A stretch of 25,406 nucleotides of DNA from JBAXPV01 sp037132075. GTDB lineage: Bacteria > Bacteroidota > Bacteroidia > Bacteroidales > CAIXZF01. The stretch spans positions 1-25,406 of the forward strand of contig JBAXPV010000048.1 in assembly GCA_037132075.1 (NCBI GenBank). Direction: 5' to 3'. The notes below the pieces were generated by a model that did no database searches, was not told where the DNA came from, and saw nothing but the letters and a program-made list of their open reading frames with translations. Below are positions 8,078 to 15,658 of this stretch, piece by piece. Position 1 is the first letter of the stretch; the number at the start of each line of letters is the position of its first letter. The position numbers and the translations under genes were made by a program.

Positions 8078-8410
8078 ATGGAACTCAAAGAAAGTAAACA
8101 AGGAAATGTTCTGATTCTTGAACTAGTAGGTCGCCTCGATACTTCAAATTATGCTGAAGTTGAGAAGAAAATTGTTGCCCTGCTGGATGCAGGTGAAAAA
8201 TATTGTTTAATTGATTGTAGCAAGCTGGATTATATCAGCAGTTCAGGTTTGCGTGTGCTCCTGGTGACCTTGAAGAAATTGGGCCAAAGCAATGGCAAGC
8301 TTGTTCTTTGTTGCCTGAATGATAGTATTGCTGAGATTTTTGAGATTGCAGGATTTAATAATATTTTTACGGTTGAGGGTTCTCTGGAAGCAGGATTGGC
8401 AAGTTTTTGA
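8078..8410 (+). CDS. STAS-domain anti-sigma factor antagonist, copy 1
   Basis: A 110-residue single-domain STAS protein of the SpoIIAA/RsbV type. In such systems the dephosphorylated form binds the anti-sigma kinase and frees its target, and the phosphorylated form is inactive. The STAS signature LIDCSKLDYISSSGLRVLL (44-62) contains the Ser cluster S54-S56; S55 aligns with the phosphorylated Ser before SGL in SpoIIAA. The protein is 106/110 identical to copy 2 (differences at residues 13, 28, 37 and 101). It lies 34 bp before the first membrane-protein gene. The obvious partners are the kinase at 16850-17260 and the phosphatase at 15659-16834. The 202 bp upstream is AT-rich and non-coding, without a convincing spaced -33/-7 promoter. 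Confidence 0.93.
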   Translation: MELKESKQGNVLILELVGRLDTSNYAEVEKKIVALLDAGEKYCLIDCSKLDYISSSGLRVLLVTLKKLGQSNGKLVLCCLNDSIAEIFEIAGFNNIFTVEGSLEAGLASF

Positions 8411-8444
8411 GAGTTTAGTATTTACATAAATAAAATTCTTCGCT

Positions 8445-9641
8445 ATGAAAAAAAAGGTACTTATCATTGTTTTAATTGTGGTAGCTGTTGCTGCTGCCAT
8501 CATCATTGCTGCAATTTATTCGCCTAAAGTTCAAAGTGACCAGGCTGCAGGGACCATCGGAAAAGCGGAGAAACTTCGAAAAGGCCAGTTTACTACTGAA
8601 GATATCTTATTGCGGGATGATATCCTTAAAGATACTGCCGCCGTAGGCAGAACCCTGGAGCAGGTGTTGGCCTTCGGAAGCTATATGAAACAGCAAAAAA
8701 TTATCATTGACACATTATGGATCAAAGAAATTCAGAAAAGCTGCCCTGTGTATGCAGGCTGTACCGGTTGTGCCAATTGTCAGAAAGCAACCCAGATTCT
8801 CAGGGACTATAGCAGCTTCCTCGGAAATAGTCTTGTCACTGTTAAGGCCACCTGTGAGATCCTCCTTTCAGCTTATAATGGCAAGAAACAAGATCTTAGT
8901 GGTGATGTCGGCTTTAAAATGCTGAGCTTTGTTCAGGTTGTCGATGAGATGGTTCAAAGGGATTCAGTCCTTAATGCAGCCATCAGATGTGTCGACGAAT
9001 ATATTTCTAATGACCATTCAACGGATAAAAAGCGGATTGATCAGATCACCCGAATGAAACAAATCCGTGATCATATGGTCCTTGACAATCTTATGTTTGC
9101 CGTTAAAACAGGTGACAAAAAACACGGAAAAGCCGCAGCCTCATTTACCATGCTATCAGTCGGAGAAAGTCTTAACAGTGTCCTTACCGGAAAAGATCAG
9201 GGCATAGGTTCTGCCGTGATTCAGAGTTCTCAGGGGCCCGTGGGTGCTGTGCTGACGAATAGTAGTGTGTCTAATCAGCTTAACTTGAGGAATACTGTCC
9301 TTGGCGTTAATTTAATACAGGGTGTGCCTTTGGGTGTCTTTAATGCCAACAGAATTGATGCCGTTCTTATCAGCAGCTCCTTAATCAGCGCTAATGCTAT
9401 AAATTCCAATGTTGTTGGTATTATCTTTGGTATGAATATGAATGTTGTGCTTTCTTCAATTGGTTTAGCAGCAATTATCAGCAGTGCACAACTCAATAAT
9501 GCACCTCTTGGGGTTTTGCTTTACAGTAGCCTGCAAAATGTTTATAGTTCATCCCAGGTGATGAGTATGTATCAAAGCAACCTTCAAGGTATTTTTAATT
9601 CGGCAAACTTGAATGTCATTCTATCCAGCGATCGCAATTAA
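8445..9641 (+). CDS. Single-pass membrane protein with Cys cluster, copy 1 (function unknown)
   Basis: I do not recognise this 398-residue protein. Four basic/starting residues (MKKK) precede one hydrophobic helix (about 5-25), so the rest is probably outside the cytoplasm. Residues about 32-250 look helical and charged, and contain C-x5-C-x2-C-x2-C (C100, C106, C109, C112) and C137, all conserved in copy 2. The cluster could form disulfides or bind a metal. Residues about 275-395 are rich in Asn, Ser, Leu, Val and Gly, with recurring short turns (SNLQG, ANLNV, AQLNN). These look repeat-like, perhaps beta-helical, but fit no motif I know. The gene is 34 bp after STAS copy 1 and probably co-transcribed with it. 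The N-terminal part is about 80% identical to copy 2; the C-terminal part is much less so. Confidence 0.85.
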   Translation: MKKKVLIIVLIVVAVAAAIIIAAIYSPKVQSDQAAGTIGKAEKLRKGQFTTEDILLRDDILKDTAAVGRTLEQVLAFGSYMKQQKIIIDTLWIKEIQKSCPVYAGCTGCANCQKATQILRDYSSFLGNSLVTVKATCEILLSAYNGKKQDLSGDVGFKMLSFVQVVDEMVQRDSVLNAAIRCVDEYISNDHSTDKKRIDQITRMKQIRDHMVLDNLMFAVKTGDKKHGKAAASFTMLSVGESLNSVLTGKDQGIGSAVIQSSQGPVGAVLTNSSVSNQLNLRNTVLGVNLIQGVPLGVFNANRIDAVLISSSLISANAINSNVVGIIFGMNMNVVLSSIGLAAIISSAQLNNAPLGVLLYSSLQNVYSSSQVMSMYQSNLQGIFNSANLNVILSSDRN

Positions 9642-9682
9642 TATGTTTTTTCTGTCTGATTCATTGTTGAAATCATGAGAGA

Positions 9683-9736
9683 ATAATACTGACTCATGGC
9701 AGGTTTAGGAGTAAAGCTGCCATGAGTCAATATTAT
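9683..9736 (+). repeat. 20-bp inverted repeat (hairpin) between the two cassettes
   Basis: Left arm 9683-9702 and right arm 9717-9736 are complementary at 19 of 20 positions, with a 14-base loop. The core arm reads TGACTCATGGCAG. It lies 41 bases after the copy 1 membrane-protein stop. No U-run follows, so it is not a classical intrinsic terminator. It may protect the transcript 3' end, be a protein site, or be a small palindromic mobile remnant. Confidence 0.8.
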
Positions 9737-9765
9737 GGGCTGTTTCTGCATATACGTATCCTAGA

Positions 9766-9811
9766 GTTTTAACCCATTATCCGGGGGGAGGTTTAAAACT
9801 TCGTTTTTTTT
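9766..9811 (+). terminator. Possible intrinsic terminator between cassettes
   Basis: GTTTTAACC (9766-9774) pairs with GGTTTAAAAC (9790-9799), leaving one bulged base, and is followed by TTCG and eight T (9804-9811). The stem is AT-rich and weak. If it works, cassette 1 and cassette 2 are largely separate transcripts. Confidence 0.4.
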
Positions 9812-9916
9812 CGTGTTTTACCTTAATTAATCATATCTGATCAGGTTTCCAATCTACATTCATTTCGATAAAGATGATTCACAATAATATTTTATAGATA
9901 TCTAAGCATATAATTT

Positions 9917-10249
9917 ATGGAACTCAAAGAAAGTAAACAAGGAAATGTTCTGGTTCTTGAACTCGTAGGACGTCTCGATACTTCAAATTATGCAGAAGCC
10001 GAGAAGAAAATTGTTGCCCTGCTGAATGCAGGCGAAAAATATTGTTTAATTGATTGCAGTAAACTGGATTATATCAGCAGTTCGGGTTTACGGGTGCTTC
10101 TGGTGACCTTGAAAAAACTGGGCCAAAGCAATGGCAAGCTGGTTCTTTGTTGCCTGAATGATAGTATTGCTGAGATTTTTGAGATTGCAGGGTTTAACAA
10201 CATTTTTACTGTTGAGCCTTCCCTGGAAGCTGGCCTGGCAAGTTTCTGA
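9917..10249 (+). CDS. STAS-domain anti-sigma factor antagonist, copy 2
   Basis: 110 residues and near-identical to copy 1 (I13V, V28A, D37N, G101P). It keeps the whole signature LIDCSKLDYISSSGLRVLL with the phospho-acceptor candidate S55. The first 36 coding bases are the same in both copies, whereas the sequences before each ATG differ, so the similarity begins sharply at the start codon. The role should match copy 1: reversible phosphorylation by the RsbW-like kinase and reactivation by the PP2C phosphatase downstream. It is 38 bp before the second membrane-protein gene. With so few differences the two STAS proteins probably compete for the same kinase, and any specificity should come from their membrane partners or their expression. 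This last point is inference. Confidence 0.93.
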   Translation: MELKESKQGNVLVLELVGRLDTSNYAEAEKKIVALLNAGEKYCLIDCSKLDYISSSGLRVLLVTLKKLGQSNGKLVLCCLNDSIAEIFEIAGFNNIFTVEPSLEAGLASF

Positions 10250-10287
10250 AAGCATAAGTAATAATTTTAGATTTTAACCTTTTCGGT

Positions 10288-11619
10288 ATGAAAAAAAAGC
10301 TACTTATCATTGTATTCATCGTGGTAGGGCTTGCTGCAGCCATCTTTATTGCTGCAATTTATTTGCCCAAAATCAATAGCGATCAAGCCGCAGGAACAAT
10401 CGGGAAGGCTGAGAAACTCAGAAAAGGCCAGTTTACAACAGAAGATATCATGTTAAGGGATGATATTCTTAAAGATACTGCTGCCGTTGGCAGAACGCTC
10501 GAACAGGTGCTGAGCTTCGGGAGTTTTATGAAGCAGCAAAAAATAATCATTGACTCCCTGTGGATCAAAGAGATTCAAAAAAACTGCCCTATTGATCCTT
10601 CTTGCTCAGCGTGTGCCAATTGTCAGAAAGCTACTCAGGTTCTTAAGGACTATAGCAGCTTTCTGGGAAATAATCTGCCTGTCGTTAAAGCGACATGCGA
10701 GATTCTGTTGGCTGCGTATAATGGCAAGAAACAGGATCTTAGCGGAGACGTTGGTTTTAAGATGCTTAGCTTCGTGCAACTTGTGGATGAGCTGGTTAAA
10801 AGAGATTCCGTTCTCAATACAGCAATTAAATATGTGGATGAGTACATCTCTAAGGACAATGCGTCTGGCCAAAAACAAAAGGAACAATTAATCCGCATGA
10901 AACAAATACGAGATCATATGGTCCTCGAGAATCTTATGTTTGCAGTTAAAACAGGGGATAAAAAACATGGCAAGATCGCCGCTTCACATACCCTGCTTTC
11001 GTCAGGGGAGTATCTTAATGACGTTCTGACCGGGAAAGACATTGATAACATAGGTTTTGAATTTAAAAATGATGGACCCCTTGGCTCCTTTATGAATGAA
11101 GGCAATCTAAGCTCCTTTATGAATGATGGTAATCTTAGCTCCTCATTGAATGATGGTTCACGGCGGCCACTCAGTTCATTGGTATATGTCACTGCTAATG
11201 AAAAATTGGACGGGGGGGGGCGCTTAAGAAATAGTGAATCAAATCAGCTTAACCTGATGAATAGAGTTATTGGCGCGAATGTGATTTATGGAACACCATT
11301 AGGAATTTTTGATGCGTACCGAATTGATGCCGCTCTTTTCAATAGCTCCCTGTTCCAGTCGACGGTTGGGCCTGTCAGTGCAAGTGGAAAACTGGATATG
11401 ATGATTTTCATTAACATGAACGTCGTGAATTCTACTGTAGGAATATCTGCAATAAACACCGGTCAGCAACTTAATAGCACTCCCCTTGAGGTTGCGCTTA
11501 ACAGCAGCCTTCAACCCGCTTATAATGGTTCTCAATCAGTGGGTATTTATGGTAGCCATGTAGAAAGCATTTTTAATACTGAAAACCTGCATATGATTCT
11601 TTCCAATGAGCATAACTAA
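10288..11619 (+). CDS. Single-pass membrane protein with Cys cluster, copy 2 (function unknown)
   Basis: A 443-residue paralogue of the protein at 8445-9641. It has MKKK, one transmembrane helix (about 5-25), then a helical domain with the Cys residues at identical positions (C100, C106, C109, C112, C137), about 80% identical to copy 1 up to residue 250. It differs by an insert at about 253-320. The insert holds three 9-residue repeats (GNLSSFMND type, 263-289) and a Gly-Gly-Gly (309-311) encoded by nine consecutive G. After that SNQLNL resumes the shared C-terminal pattern, but with low identity. A slip in the G run would shift the frame and remove the last 130 or so residues. Function unknown. 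It lies 38 bp after STAS copy 2 and 32 bp before the metallopeptidase gene. Confidence 0.85.
   Translation: MKKKLLIIVFIVVGLAAAIFIAAIYLPKINSDQAAGTIGKAEKLRKGQFTTEDIMLRDDILKDTAAVGRTLEQVLSFGSFMKQQKIIIDSLWIKEIQKNCPIDPSCSACANCQKATQVLKDYSSFLGNNLPVVKATCEILLAAYNGKKQDLSGDVGFKMLSFVQLVDELVKRDSVLNTAIKYVDEYISKDNASGQKQKEQLIRMKQIRDHMVLENLMFAVKTGDKKHGKIAASHTLLSSGEYLNDVLTGKDIDNIGFEFKNDGPLGSFMNEGNLSSFMNDGNLSSSLNDGSRRPLSSLVYVTANEKLDGGGRLRNSESNQLNLMNRVIGANVIYGTPLGIFDAYRIDAALFNSSLFQSTVGPVSASGKLDMMIFINMNVVNSTVGISAINTGQQLNSTPLEVALNSSLQPAYNGSQSVGIYGSHVESIFNTENLHMILSNEHN
11074..11154 (+). repeat. Three 27-bp tandem repeats inside the copy 2 membrane protein gene
   Basis: Imperfect units at 11074-11100, 11101-11127 and 11128-11154 encode GPLGSFMNE, GNLSSFMND and GNLSSSLND. 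The unit length is a multiple of three, so gain or loss of a unit keeps the frame. Copy 1 lacks them. Confidence 0.9.
11212..11220 (+). repeat. Run of nine G in coding sequence
   Basis: Nine consecutive G form codons 309-311 (Gly-Gly-Gly) of the copy 2 membrane protein. Such tracts are prone to slipped-strand change and also to sequencing error. A change of one base would shift the reading frame. Confidence 0.9.
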
Positions 11620-11651
11620 ATGCCTCTATTTACCCAATTCATATTGAACCC

Positions 11652-14606
11652 ATGAAGAATTTAAAAGGACTTGCTTTTTGCTTATTGTTTTTATCGTGTC
11701 TGAAGGTCACCGCACAATTAACTTTGTATCAGACACCCAAAATGGACCTCATCTATCCGTCAAAAGGCGTCTTTTATCTTGTGCCTCACACTGCACGCTG
11801 TTTTCAAAATGCCATCACTTTTCATGAAAAGTTCTGGGATTATAAATCTCATGAACCCATTACCATCATGTTCAACGACTTCACCGATGTCGGAAATGGC
11901 GGCGCCAGGGTCACCCCACAGAATTTTATCAATATCGCAGTCGCTCCCTTCGACTATACTTTTGATGTACTGCCTGCCAGTGAACGCATGAGCTGGCTGA
12001 TGAGTCATGAGAACACGCATATTGTCATGTGCGACAAAGCAAGCCGTACGGATGCCACTTATCGTAAAATACTTGGTGGTAAAATCATGACAGAACAGGA
12101 CAATCCGCTCAGCATGATCTACAGCTATATGACCACCCCACGTTGGTATAGTCCCCGCTGGTATCATGAAGGGATTGCCATCTTTATGGAGACATGGATG
12201 TCAGGCGGAATGGGACGTACGCTGGGCGGTTATGACGAAATGGTGTTCAGGACCATGGTCAGAGACAGTTCATACTTCTATCGCCCAATTGGTCTTGAAA
12301 CTGAAGGGACTGCCATCGACTTCCAGGTCGGCGTCAATGCGTACCTCTATGGAACACGTTTTAATACTTACCTGGCCTCCCAATACGGTGTCGCAAAATT
12401 GAAAAATTTTTATTCACGCTCCGATTCCAGCAATAGGTTCTTTGCCAAGCAGTTTAAGAAAGTGTATCACAAGTCTGTGGAGAAGGAATGGGATTCGTGG
12501 GTTAAGCTGGAAAACCAACACCAGGATTCTAACCTCAGAAAGATAAAACAATATCCGCTTACCCCTGTGAAAAAGCTGACACCTTTCGCCATGGGCTCCA
12601 TGTCAAGGATGTTTTTGGATAAAAAAAACAGGAAGATCTATGCTGCAGTAAACTATCCTAAGAAATTGGCTCACATCTGTGCCATCGATATTGACAAGGG
12701 AAGCATGGAGAAGATTGCATCGGTCCCCACACCTTCCCTGTATTTTGTGACGAATATCGCCTATGATGACTCGACGCAAACGCTCTTTATCTCTGATAAA
12801 AATAACAACTGGCGCGGATTGCGGTCAGTCGACATCAAAACCGGGAAGCAAACGAAACTGATAAAGTTCTTAAGAGCCGGCGACTTTGCCTTCAACAAAA
12901 AAGACCGTTCCCTTTATGCAGTTCAGTCTATCAGCGGTAGGGTTAATGTCATCAGGTTGCTGCCTCCTTATAAACAATCCTCCAACGTCTATAGCCTCCC
13001 GTTCGGACTCAACCTTTACAACCTGGATGTCTCACCGGATGGGGAATTGCTGTCGGCAACCTTATCCGACGTGAATGGAAAGCAAAAAATCGTCTTTTTA
13101 AAACTCAACGAGCTGTTATTGGGCAAACCATCTTATACAGAGATCTATGAATTTGCTGATAACAATGCTTCAAATTTCATCTTCTCCCAGGATGGGAAGT
13201 CTTTGTATGGAACGTCCTATTATACTGGCGTTTCCAATGTTTATAGGATCGATATCGCTACGAAAAAAATGGAATTGCTCACCAATACCGAGACTGGTTT
13301 TTTCCGTCCTATGGAAATTGGACATGACTCGCTCGTAGTGATGGAGTACCATCATGACGGATTGCAACCTGTCCTGATCAAGGTGCACCCGATTGAAGAT
13401 GCCAACGCAATTGAGCTCCTGGGGCAAAAAGTCGTTCAGAAAAACCCGGAAGTCGAAACCTGGATGCTCCCCCCGCTTGCAAAAATTAACATCGATTCTA
13501 TGGTGAAGTTTGAGGGAAAATATAACTCATTTCGTAATATGAAACTCAGCTCAGCTTACCCAACTATCCTGGGATACAAAGATGAACTTTGTATCGGGTA
13601 TCAGCTCAGTTTTATGGACAATCTTGGGCTCAATGCGCTTAAATTGAACCTGGCTTATTCGCCTACCTTATTGAAGGACTCTTTCCCTGAGAAACAACGT
13701 CTTCATGCTTCAATGGATTATTCTTATTTACATTTCTCGCTCTCAGGTGCTTATAATAATGCCAATTTCTATGACCTCTTCGGGCCTACAAAGCTTAGCA
13801 GGGCTGGTTATTCTTTGACCTTGACGTATAAAAAAAGTTTCTCGCTGTTCACGCCATTAAATTATGGTTATGCAATTAGTACTTCCGGATATTGGAATCT
13901 TGAACAACTTCCTGGATATCAGAATATTGCCGCCACCGAAAAGACTTTATATACTGCTATGGTTCGCGGTAACCTCAGCCGATTGAGGAAGTCACTCGGG
14001 GCTACTGATTATGAAAAGGGATTCGACTGGAGGGTATATCTTCAGGGCAATTATGTAGGATCTGAGTTCTTCCCGTCGGTATTCAGCACCTTTGACCTGG
14101 GCTTTTTATTGCCCTGGAAAAATTCGTCATTCTGGATTAAAACCGCTGGAGGAGAAGGCTTTGCAGAACGAGATAATCCCTTTAGTAACTTTTATTTTGG
14201 CGGGTTTCAATACAATTACCTGGATACGAAATCAGGTTCACGACAAAATGCCCGTGACGCCTGGGGATTCCCGGGTCTCAATATCGACGAAGTTGGTGGA
14301 AAGAACTTTATACGAACCAAACTGGAAGTCAATCTCTCACCCCTCCGCTTTAAAAAGATGGGATTTCTATGGGGTTATGTCACCTATGCCCGCTTAAATC
14401 TCTTTAGCAGTGGCCTGATCACAAATTTTGACGTTCCTGATGATAAGACTCTTTCGAACCAGGCAATTAATACCGGGGCGCAACTTGACTTTGAACTGGT
14501 GCTGTTTTCATTGATGAAATCTATCCTTTCTGTTGGATATGCCAGGGCATACCCGAATGGACTTCCTTCACGTGATGAATTCATGGTCTCACTTCGTATT
14601 CTTTAA
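11652..14606 (+). CDS. Exported HExxH metallopeptidase / beta-propeller / outer-membrane barrel protein
   Basis: A 984-residue protein with a signal peptide (about 1-21, ending VTAQ). The first domain (about 22-300) resembles peptidase MA-like zinc metallopeptidases: HENTH (119-123) is an intact HExxH, and YHEGIAIFME (171-180) carries the Glu expected as third zinc ligand. A middle region (about 310-600) has recurring strand-turn patterns (ISPDG-like turns, VYRIDIATKKME) suggesting a TolB/PD40-type beta-propeller. The last 340 residues alternate polar and hydrophobic residues with aromatic girdles and end MVSLRIL, typical of an outer-membrane barrel. So it is probably an outer-membrane protein carrying a periplasmic or surface protease; the side is not decidable from sequence. 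It lies 32 bp after the copy 2 membrane protein and 11 bp before the PrsW gene, so it belongs to the same transcription unit. Confidence 0.82.
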   Translation: MKNLKGLAFCLLFLSCLKVTAQLTLYQTPKMDLIYPSKGVFYLVPHTARCFQNAITFHEKFWDYKSHEPITIMFNDFTDVGNGGARVTPQNFINIAVAPFDYTFDVLPASERMSWLMSHENTHIVMCDKASRTDATYRKILGGKIMTEQDNPLSMIYSYMTTPRWYSPRWYHEGIAIFMETWMSGGMGRTLGGYDEMVFRTMVRDSSYFYRPIGLETEGTAIDFQVGVNAYLYGTRFNTYLASQYGVAKLKNFYSRSDSSNRFFAKQFKKVYHKSVEKEWDSWVKLENQHQDSNLRKIKQYPLTPVKKLTPFAMGSMSRMFLDKKNRKIYAAVNYPKKLAHICAIDIDKGSMEKIASVPTPSLYFVTNIAYDDSTQTLFISDKNNNWRGLRSVDIKTGKQTKLIKFLRAGDFAFNKKDRSLYAVQSISGRVNVIRLLPPYKQSSNVYSLPFGLNLYNLDVSPDGELLSATLSDVNGKQKIVFLKLNELLLGKPSYTEIYEFADNNASNFIFSQDGKSLYGTSYYTGVSNVYRIDIATKKMELLTNTETGFFRPMEIGHDSLVVMEYHHDGLQPVLIKVHPIEDANAIELLGQKVVQKNPEVETWMLPPLAKINIDSMVKFEGKYNSFRNMKLSSAYPTILGYKDELCIGYQLSFMDNLGLNALKLNLAYSPTLLKDSFPEKQRLHASMDYSYLHFSLSGAYNNANFYDLFGPTKLSRAGYSLTLTYKKSFSLFTPLNYGYAISTSGYWNLEQLPGYQNIAATEKTLYTAMVRGNLSRLRKSLGATDYEKGFDWRVYLQGNYVGSEFFPSVFSTFDLGFLLPWKNSSFWIKTAGGEGFAERDNPFSNFYFGGFQYNYLDTKSGSRQNARDAWGFPGLNIDEVGGKNFIRTKLEVNLSPLRFKKMGFLWGYVTYARLNLFSSGLITNFDVPDDKTLSNQAINTGAQLDFELVLFSLMKSILSVGYARAYPNGLPSRDEFMVSLRIL

Positions 14607-14617
14607 ATCACTGAACG

Positions 14618-15616
14618 ATGACCTACCTATTGTTTTTATTGCCGGTGCTTCTATTCGGACTTCTTTTGTTGTTGCTGGATAGCTTTAAGCTGATCAAGAC
14701 AAAAACATTATTGATCTCCAGTATTTGGGGGCTGATCAGTGCATGGTTGTCACTACGGATCAATGTTGACCTGATCGATTTTTCCTGGCTTAAATTTTCG
14801 GATTATTCCCGTTATGTTGCGCCCTTGCTTGAAGAATTTCTCAAAATGGCTGTCTTTATCTATTTGATAAAAAAGGGGAAAGTCGGGTTTATGATCGATG
14901 GCGCCATCTATGGTTTTGCAGCCGGGGCTTTGTTCTCAGTGTTTGAGAACATCACTTATTTTATGGCATATGAGGATATGAATATTATGGTGATGATCAT
15001 ACGTGGTTTTGGCACAGCCCTGATGCATGGAGGCTGCACAGCCATCATCCTGATGTTTACCATGGGCTCATTAAATACAAAACATAGAGTCTTTGCCGCA
15101 CTGGCAAAAGGAACGCTGATTGCAGCGGTCATTCATTCAGGTTATAACCAGCTCATGTTTGTCGTTTCTCCTTTGTGGCTGACCATCGCTGTTGTTATCA
15201 GCATCCCTTTGATTATCATGATCGTCTTCATGTTGAATGAAACAGGACTGCGAAAATGGCTGGATGTAGAGCTATCGCAGGAAGTTGAGCTACTGAAGAT
15301 GATGCGGGAAGGCCGGCTTGGACAAACAAAGACAGGCGAATATATCATCTCAATCAAAAAGAATTTCTCTTCGGAAGTGATCATGGATATGATGAATTAC
15401 TTGAGATTGTATTCAGAACTCTCACTTCATGCAAAAAAAATTATACTACTTAAAGAAACGGGGTTTCCGGTAAGTCGTGATGAAGAGACAATTAGTAAAT
15501 TAGCCGAATTAAAAGCCTTGAAAAAGGAGATTGGACAAACCGGCATTATCGCGATATCACCTGTTCTGAGGATGAGCCAGAAAGATATCTGGAAAATTAA
15601 TATGTTGGAAGCTTAA
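14618..15616 (+). CDS. PrsW-family intramembrane metalloprotease
   Basis: A 332-residue membrane protein with about seven to eight transmembrane segments in residues 1-210 and a soluble tail (about 215-332). The conserved PrsW-family motifs can be read: EE..K in APLLEEFLK (E72, E73, K76), FENITY (E110, N111), MHGGCTA (H137) and HSGYNQ (H173). These are the proposed metal and catalytic residues. In Bacillus, PrsW makes the first cut in the anti-sigma factor RsiW after envelope stress; many other members have unknown substrates. Its place between the metallopeptidase and the RsbU/RsbW pair suggests that it releases a regulator, but no substrate is evident. The Cys-cluster membrane proteins are candidates by context only. 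The cytoplasmic-type tail is longer than in minimal PrsW proteins. No sigma factor or RsiW homologue is in the window. Confidence 0.85.
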   Translation: MTYLLFLLPVLLFGLLLLLLDSFKLIKTKTLLISSIWGLISAWLSLRINVDLIDFSWLKFSDYSRYVAPLLEEFLKMAVFIYLIKKGKVGFMIDGAIYGFAAGALFSVFENITYFMAYEDMNIMVMIIRGFGTALMHGGCTAIILMFTMGSLNTKHRVFAALAKGTLIAAVIHSGYNQLMFVVSPLWLTIAVVISIPLIIMIVFMLNETGLRKWLDVELSQEVELLKMMREGRLGQTKTGEYIISIKKNFSSEVIMDMMNYLRLYSELSLHAKKIILLKETGFPVSRDEETISKLAELKALKKEIGQTGIIAISPVLRMSQKDIWKINMLEA

Positions 15617-15658
15617 ATGAAAAATAATTGTACCTTGACAACAAATTGTAGATGACAT

